A DNA stretch of 16,020 nucleotides. It comes from an uncultured Clostridia bacterium. Its GTDB lineage: Bacteria; Bacillota; Clostridia; TANB77; CAG-508. Location of the stretch: positions 1 to 16,020 of the forward strand of contig CANQKB010000025.1 of NCBI GenBank assembly GCA_947624405.1, given 5' to 3'. The notes beneath the pieces are model-generated. The model was given only the letters and a program-made list of their open reading frames with translations. It made no database searches and had not been told where the DNA came from. This document shows positions 15,071 to 16,020 of the stretch, piece by piece. The translations under genes and the position numbers were made by a program. How positions within the stretch are numbered: the stretch's first letter is position 1; each line of letters opens with the position of its first letter.

Positions 15071-16020
15071 TCAGCTTGCATTTATTGCACCCACATGATC
15101 TAACTCCACATCCATATACTGTAGGTCATAATTATCATCTAGATAAGGCCAAGATACTGTCTTACTAAGCTGATTCAACCACGTTTGTTCTACTTCTAGT
15201 GAGGTAGATCCAATCGGGTCATCTCCATTAAATCCTAAAGTACCTCGTTGTAACTTTATATGTTCATTAAACCATGTTTCACTCCCAGATACATAGGAGA
15301 ATACTAGACCACTATTAGAATATATACCTCCAGCAGTATTGATTATGAAATTTTCTGCTCTAGAGATGTTAAAGATCGTATAGTTACATCCTTGACCGAG
15401 CAAATAGACTTGACTCATCTTGAAGGCTCAGTTTAACCTCTGCCCCTCCTATTCCTAGCTCTATGCAAGCACGGATGTTTGACCCAGCGAATACAATCGT
15501 TTTTCCTTGTATGTTAACTTCTCCAGAACAAAGCGTTATTGCTCCGAACGTTCCTCGCGACACTCGTTGAGCGTTTTATTCCTCCAGCAACAACAGAATT
15601 TCCTGTAATGGTAAGTTTATTTTCGAAGTCTTTATAGAAGTCGCCGAACTTTGAAAGCGCAATCCTGATGGCTGATTATTTTTGAATCATTAATCACCGC
15701 ATCAAGAGTATTATACATGGTTATAGTTGGGTATCCATTAGCTATTAATGTAGAAGAATCTACTCTAAAAGATGATACTTTGCCGGCTAAGCGTTACCGC
15801 ATGAGAGCCCCTGCTTTGGTATAAATATGATCTAACTATACTCACTGTATTTCCATTTCCAACTTGTAAGCAGTCGGTGTTTCCAGTAGACGTAATGTTT
15901 GAATCTAATATTGTAACATCGCCTCCGCCCTCTACTCTTACACCGTCCTTCAATTGTACTTTTTCCATTAATGGTTAGCGTTCCTGAGCTCTGCCACTTT
16001 ACGCAATAGGAAGTCTGTCC
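15071..16020 (-). CDS. Beta-helix repeat protein, 3' part, read through five +1 shifts at CGG
   Basis: The right edge cuts the 5' end; 314 residues remain. The sequence shows short strand-turn repeats rich in Gly, Asn, Thr and Val, such as TLTINGKSTIEGG, GGDVTILDSNITSTGN, LTITGNSVVAGG and GEVNIQGKTIVFAGSN. That pattern fits a right-handed parallel beta-helix, as in adhesins, polysaccharide lyases and phage tail proteins; the exact function is unknown. The C-terminal 60 residues are less repetitive and end at the TGA at 15071, with no LPXTG anchor. The frame breaks at 15945, 15785, 15646, 15546 and 15398. In all five the zero-frame codon is CGG and skipping its C gives glycine, with each segment between sites an exact number of codons. 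Codon use is more GC-rich than its neighbours, which may mean transfer. Confidence 0.8.
15395..15398 (-). other. Putative +1 frameshift site CGGT (beta-helix gene)
   Basis: Zero frame reads GCT CGG TCA AGG ATG TAA. Skipping C gives SLFA-G-QGCNYTIFN. Confidence 0.82.
15543..15546 (-). other. Putative +1 frameshift site CGGA (beta-helix gene)
   Basis: Zero frame reads GTT CGG AGC and stops ten codons on at TAA. Skipping C gives ARNV-G-AITLCSGEV, 49 codons before the next site. Confidence 0.8.
15643..15646 (-). other. Putative +1 frameshift site CGGC (beta-helix gene)
   Basis: Zero frame reads GTT CGG CGA CTT CTA TAA. Skipping C gives CAFKV-G-DFYKDFENK. Confidence 0.8.
15782..15785 (-). other. 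Putative +1 frameshift site CGGC (beta-helix gene)
   Basis: Zero frame reads AGC CGG CAA and stops at TAG six codons on. Skipping C gives AVTLS-G-KVSSFRVDSS. Confidence 0.8.
15942..15945 (-). other. Putative +1 frameshift site CGGT (beta-helix gene)
   Basis: Zero frame reads GGA CGG TGT. Skipping C gives STIEG-G-VRVEGGGDVT, keeping the beta-helix pattern. Confidence 0.8.

Noticed and set aside
1..16020. Random assembly or base-calling errors as the cause of the frame breaks
   Set aside because: Twelve of twelve falling on an in-frame CGG, with out-of-frame CGG left normal, is hard to explain by error. It is not fully excluded without reads, so it is given as the main refuting test.
1..16020. 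Simple reassignment of CGG to another amino acid
   Set aside because: A triplet reassignment does not change the reading frame; at every site the downstream frame is offset by one base.
1..16020. CRISPR arrays, tRNA or rRNA genes, insertion sequences
   Set aside because: I saw no spaced direct repeats, cloverleaf-like genes, rRNA signatures or transposase motifs.

Overview
The window reads as the chromosome of an AT-rich, spore-forming, Gram-positive bacterium of the Clostridia. It is probably an uncultured gut lineage: it has a spoIIIA operon, an LtaS-type lipoteichoic acid synthase, strong GGAGG ribosome binding sites and clostridial pyrH-frr-uppS-cdsA-rseP order. Every gene I can support is on the minus strand, so reading runs from high to low coordinates.

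Layout, right to left (transcription order): 16020-15071, the 3' part of a beta-helix (surface or phage-like) protein of higher GC; 14897-12093, an alpha-glucan phosphorylase with its own promoter and an acidic tail; 12024-11677, a small membrane protein, then a hairpin terminator; 11594-8794, tmk and ltaS; 8793-8447, a non-coding stretch with a long inverted repeat and the pyrH promoter; 8446-4865, pyrH-frr-uppS-cdsA-rseP (no dxr, and an RseP lacking its PDZ domain); 4779-3157, an NMN-adenylyltransferase-like gene and queA, then a terminator; 3059-1, spoIIIAA-AB-AC-AD-AE, the last cut by the window edge.

The main discovery candidate is a recoding pattern. Four genes (spoIIIAD, spoIIIAE, ltaS and the beta-helix gene) look broken by frameshifts, twelve in all. 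At every one the zero-frame codon is CGG, and skipping its C so that the ribosome reads GGN (glycine) restores the frame and, where I know the family, the conserved sequence. By eye I find no other in-frame CGG in the window: CGG is never needed as arginine. About 13 out-of-frame CGG trinucleotides in the same genes need no shift. This looks like systematic +1 frameshifting (or CGGN quadruplet decoding as glycine) at an otherwise unassigned CGG codon, rather than gene decay. A base-calling artefact has to be excluded from raw reads. The housekeeping genes carry no sites; they cluster in sporulation, envelope and surface genes.
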